7,334 nt of DNA from CAZOGW01 sp964579415. Lineage in GTDB: Bacteria; Actinomycetota; Acidimicrobiia; Spongiisociales; UBA5794. The stretch's first letter is position 1. Each line of letters starts with the position of its first letter. Where the stretch lies: NCBI GenBank assembly GCA_964579415.1, contig CAZOGW010000142.1, forward strand, positions 1-7,334, in the 5' to 3' direction. The notes below the pieces were generated by a model. The model did no database searches and was not told the DNA's origin. It saw only the letters and a list, made by a program, of their open reading frames with translations. Of this stretch, positions 5,513 to 7,334 are shown piece by piece. Both the position numbers and the translations under genes were made by a program.

Positions 5513-6767
5513 GAACCTCACCGCCCGAGGATGAGGACTCCGTCTCGAGGGGCAGCTCGTCGTAGGTCGCCGGGTCATAACCGGGCATTCCCTCCTCGAC
5601 CCAGGTGGCGAAGGCCTCCTCGTTGGTGACGTCCCGGCCCATCTCGGTGGCCTTCAGGTAACGGTGGTTGAGGAAGTCGGTGTAGCGCTGCACCGGGTCG
5701 GTCTCGTCAGGCAGCATCGCCGAGATGCGGGTCAGCAGCGGCTCGAACACGTCGACACGCCAGCGGATGGCCGACACCGCCTTGCCGGTGGCGGTGGTCT
5801 GGCCGTGCGTCGCCTCGTAGTAGTGGAGGTCGCTGAGGATCTGGCGGGCCTGGCTCTCGGCGGCGTCGATCCCGGTGAGCTCGCGAAGGCGGGACCGGTG
5901 GTAGCTCCGCCCACCGACAGCGACCTTCAAGCGCAACCGCACCGTGTCGCCGCCGCCGACCGGCTCCAGGTCCACGCTCTCGGCCTCGAACCCGAGGGCG
6001 TTGAGCCGCTCGATGCGCTCGCGCACCCTGTAGGCCTCGTCGGGACCGATCGTCACCTCGTCGGTGAGTTCCTTCCACAAGGCGTGGTAGCGGGTGGCGA
6101 TGTCCTCGCCCAGGTCGAAGTCGGCCTCGTCGATGTCGAACCCCTGCGAGGCGGCGATGTCGGCCATGCCCCCGGCGACGTTGACGATCATGATGTCGAT
6201 GTCGTGGAGGCGCTGACCGTCGGTGAGGGTGTCGTGCAACTCCGACGTCTCGGCGTCGATCATGATCGCCTCGATGGTGTCGGCGTCGTAGCGGTAGAGC
6301 AGGTTGGACAGCGAGCAGTCGCCCCAGAAGAGGCCGGCGAGATGCAGCTCGACGAGCAACCCGGCGACGGCGTCGAGCATCGACTTGCGGCGGGGGCCGA
6401 AGTTGCCCCCGGAGATCAGTTCCCGGTAGGTGAAGGCGAACTTGACGTAGCGGGTGATGACGGCGGCCGACCATTCCTGGTCGCTCGTGACCCATTCCCG
6501 GTCGACGAGGCCGACGGCGTGCGCCACCGGGGTCACTCGCTGTTCCAGTGCCCGCAGGATGCGGTACTCGTGGCGGGCGACGCGGCGGGGCAGTTCTTTG
6601 ATGGCGTAGATCTCGTCCCGGTAGGTGACGAAGCGCACCACGTGGCGGTGGATGCCGGTGGGCAGCTCGATGAGGCGCCCCCCGTCCCACTCCGCCAGCG
6701 GCCGGCTCCAATCCAGGTCGAGGAACGCCGGATGGCCCGGCCGTATCGAGAGAGTGGGCGCGCTCAT
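5502..6767 (-). CDS. DUF4032 protein with lipopolysaccharide-kinase-like fold
   Basis: A 421-residue protein. Residues 38-175 read as a small kinase-like domain related to WaaP/Bud32-type kinases: Lys57 in IYAIKELP, Glu67 in RHEYRILR, the catalytic loop LHLAGLFWGDCSLSNLL (141-157; Asp150, Asn155), and the metal-binding DAET (Asp171) in place of DFG. All key residues are present, so ATP-dependent phosphotransfer is plausible. The C-terminal half, with RLRLKVAVGGRSYHRSRLRE and VFEPLLTRI, matches the DUF4032 domain; the last residues are an acidic, Ser-rich tail. The substrate is unknown. I chose the ATG at 6767: the open frame extends to 7118 but would run antisense through the DUF971 gene. A weak -10-like TTGAAT ends 6 bases upstream. 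The gene is divergent from the DUF971 gene, with 54 bases between. Confidence 0.85.
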   Translation of the reverse strand: MSAPTLSIRPGHPAFLDLDWSRPLAEWDGGRLIELPTGIHRHVVRFVTYRDEIYAIKELPRRVARHEYRILRALEQRVTPVAHAVGLVDREWVTSDQEWSAAVITRYVKFAFTYRELISGGNFGPRRKSMLDAVAGLLVELHLAGLFWGDCSLSNLLYRYDADTIEAIMIDAETSELHDTLTDGQRLHDIDIMIVNVAGGMADIAASQGFDIDEADFDLGEDIATRYHALWKELTDEVTIGPDEAYRVRERIERLNALGFEAESVDLEPVGGGDTVRLRLKVAVGGRSYHRSRLRELTGIDAAESQARQILSDLHYYEATHGQTTATGKAVSAIRWRVDVFEPLLTRISAMLPDETDPVQRYTDFLNHRYLKATEMGRDVTNEEAFATWVEEGMPGYDPATYDELPLETESSSSGGEVLGT

Positions 6768-6821
6768 GGCATGATTCAAGCCGCCCGACACGGCGACGGT
6801 CCAGCGGGCAGAAAGGCGCGC

Positions 6822-7127
6822 ATGGCCGAGACGCCGCTGCGTATAGAGGTGAACGGGAAGACGTCGGTGTCGGTTTCGTGGGAGGAGGGAAGCGACACCG
6901 AGTTGTCGGCGGCCCAACTCCGCTCGGCCTGTATGTGCGCCGGCTGCCGCGAGGCTGCGGGCGCCGTTGTCACCGCGACCGTCCTGGCCGGTCCGGAGCC
7001 GGTCACCATCGAGAGCGCCGAGCTCGTCGGCGGCTACGCCCTCCGTTTCACGTTTGGTCCCGACGGGCACAGCACCGGGATCTACCCGTTCGAGATCCTC
7101 AAGAAGATCGCAGAGCAACCGTCCTAG
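6822..7127 (+). CDS. DUF971 (GBBH-like N-terminal domain) protein
   Basis: A 101-residue single-domain protein. LRSACMCAGC at 33-42 and DGHSTGIYPFEILKKI (81-96) are the signature of DUF971, the zinc-binding domain found at the N-terminus of gamma-butyrobetaine hydroxylase. The CxCxxC cysteines Cys37, Cys39 and Cys42 plus His83 match the three Cys and one His that bind zinc in that enzyme. Stand-alone bacterial versions are often encoded near iron-sulfur carrier (Mrp/ApbC) genes and are of unclear function; no such neighbour is visible here. The ATG at 6822 is preceded by AAAGG at 5 bases. It is convergent with the helicase gene, with the heptad repeat between them. Confidence 0.87.
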   Translation: MAETPLRIEVNGKTSVSVSWEEGSDTELSAAQLRSACMCAGCREAAGAVVTATVLAGPEPVTIESAELVGGYALRFTFGPDGHSTGIYPFEILKKIAEQPS

Positions 7128-7134
7128 GCATCAC

Positions 7135-7169
7135 GTACCAAGTACCAAGTACCAAGTACCAAGTACTCA
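7135..7169 (-). repeat. Five-unit heptanucleotide tandem repeat between convergent genes
   Basis: On the plus strand four exact copies of GTACCAA (7135-7162) are followed by GTACTCA (7163-7169). Read on the minus strand this is TGAGTAC followed by four TTGGTAC units. The TGA of the first unit is the stop codon of the helicase gene. The other convergent gene, DUF971, stops at 7125-7127 just outside the array. Every unit holds the palindrome GTAC. Confidence 0.85.
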
Positions 7170-7334
7170 TATTCGGGTATCGAGGGTGACGCCGCGGTAG
7201 CCGGGGGTGAAGCCGGCGGCGATGAGGTGGCTGTGGAGGGGTGACACCGTCACCGCCTCTCCGTCGACGGTGGTCACGGTGAGGCGTCCCTTGCCCCGGG
7301 TGGCCAGTTGGCACAGACCGGCCATCACCGCCTC
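7167..7334 (-). CDS. Lhr-like DEAD/DEAH helicase, C-terminal end (partial)
   Basis: 55 residues enter from the right edge on the minus strand and end at a TGA at 7167-7169. They include LTVTTVDGEAVTVSPLHSHL and then IAAGFTPGYRGVTL. A strand reading DGE, then SPL, then a helix and AGF..G.RG is the typical C-terminus of large Lhr-family ATP-dependent helicases of Actinobacteria, which act in DNA repair. The helicase core itself lies outside the window, so the call rests on this tail. The last codons run into the heptad repeat, whose first unit supplies the stop. Confidence 0.65.
   Translation of the reverse strand, partial: EAVMAGLCQLATRGKGRLTVTTVDGEAVTVSPLHSHLIAAGFTPGYRGVTLDTRI

Noticed and set aside
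5664..6821. Long plus-strand open frame leading into the DUF971 gene
   Set aside because: It is antisense to the DUF4032 gene, has repetitive Val/Gly/Asp-rich composition, and the real DUF971 start is the ATG at 6822 with a ribosome binding site.
6768..7118. N-terminal extension of the DUF4032 frame on the minus strand
   Set aside because: It is antisense to the well-supported DUF971 gene and shows no domain; the recognisable protein begins at 6767.
7135..7169. CRISPR array
   Set aside because: The units are 7 bases long, directly adjacent and without spacers.

Overview
The window looks like chromosomal DNA of a high-GC actinobacterium, possibly an uncultured member of the Acidimicrobiia, from a draft or metagenome scaffold. 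The evidence is very high GC in coding DNA, a DUF4032 kinase-like protein that I know mainly from Actinobacteria, an actinobacterial-type Lhr helicase C-terminus, and several genes whose -10 box lies 6-7 bases before the ATG (leaderless transcription). A run of exactly 100 N at 3317-3416 is a scaffold gap of unknown true length. The genus cannot be told from the sequence.

Left housekeeping part (1-2223): the C-terminal end of an unrecognised gene (+), a pirin-family cupin (+), a universal stress protein (-) convergent with it, and a flavin-reductase-like FMN-binding protein (+).

Middle accessory part (about 2224-5498), which looks less GC-rich by eye: an OLD-family-like protein (ABC-type ATPase plus TOPRIM-like nuclease domain, -) interrupted by the gap, and divergent from it a two-gene toxin-antitoxin unit (+), in which a helix-turn-helix antitoxin overlaps a PIN-domain ribonuclease toxin by 4 bases. 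Nuclease-ATPase genes and toxin-antitoxin pairs are typical of defence or accessory islands, so this is the most likely site of a phage-defence function.

Right housekeeping part (5502-7334): a DUF4032 protein with a kinase-like fold (-), a small DUF971 zinc-site protein (+), and the C-terminal end of an Lhr-like helicase (-).

Apart from the toxin-antitoxin pair, from the pirin gene onward every gene is on the opposite strand to its neighbour. The most unusual feature is a family of 7-base tandem repeats (units such as TGAATAC, TGATACG, TTGGTAC, TGGGTAC) at gene 3' ends. At four loci the stop codon of a gene is itself part of a repeat unit. Two of the arrays put a stop codon in all three forward frames, and one appears to run into the next gene's -10 box. 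The flavin reductase/OLD junction lacks such a repeat, which fits the middle part having been inserted next to a pre-existing repeat at 5499-5512.
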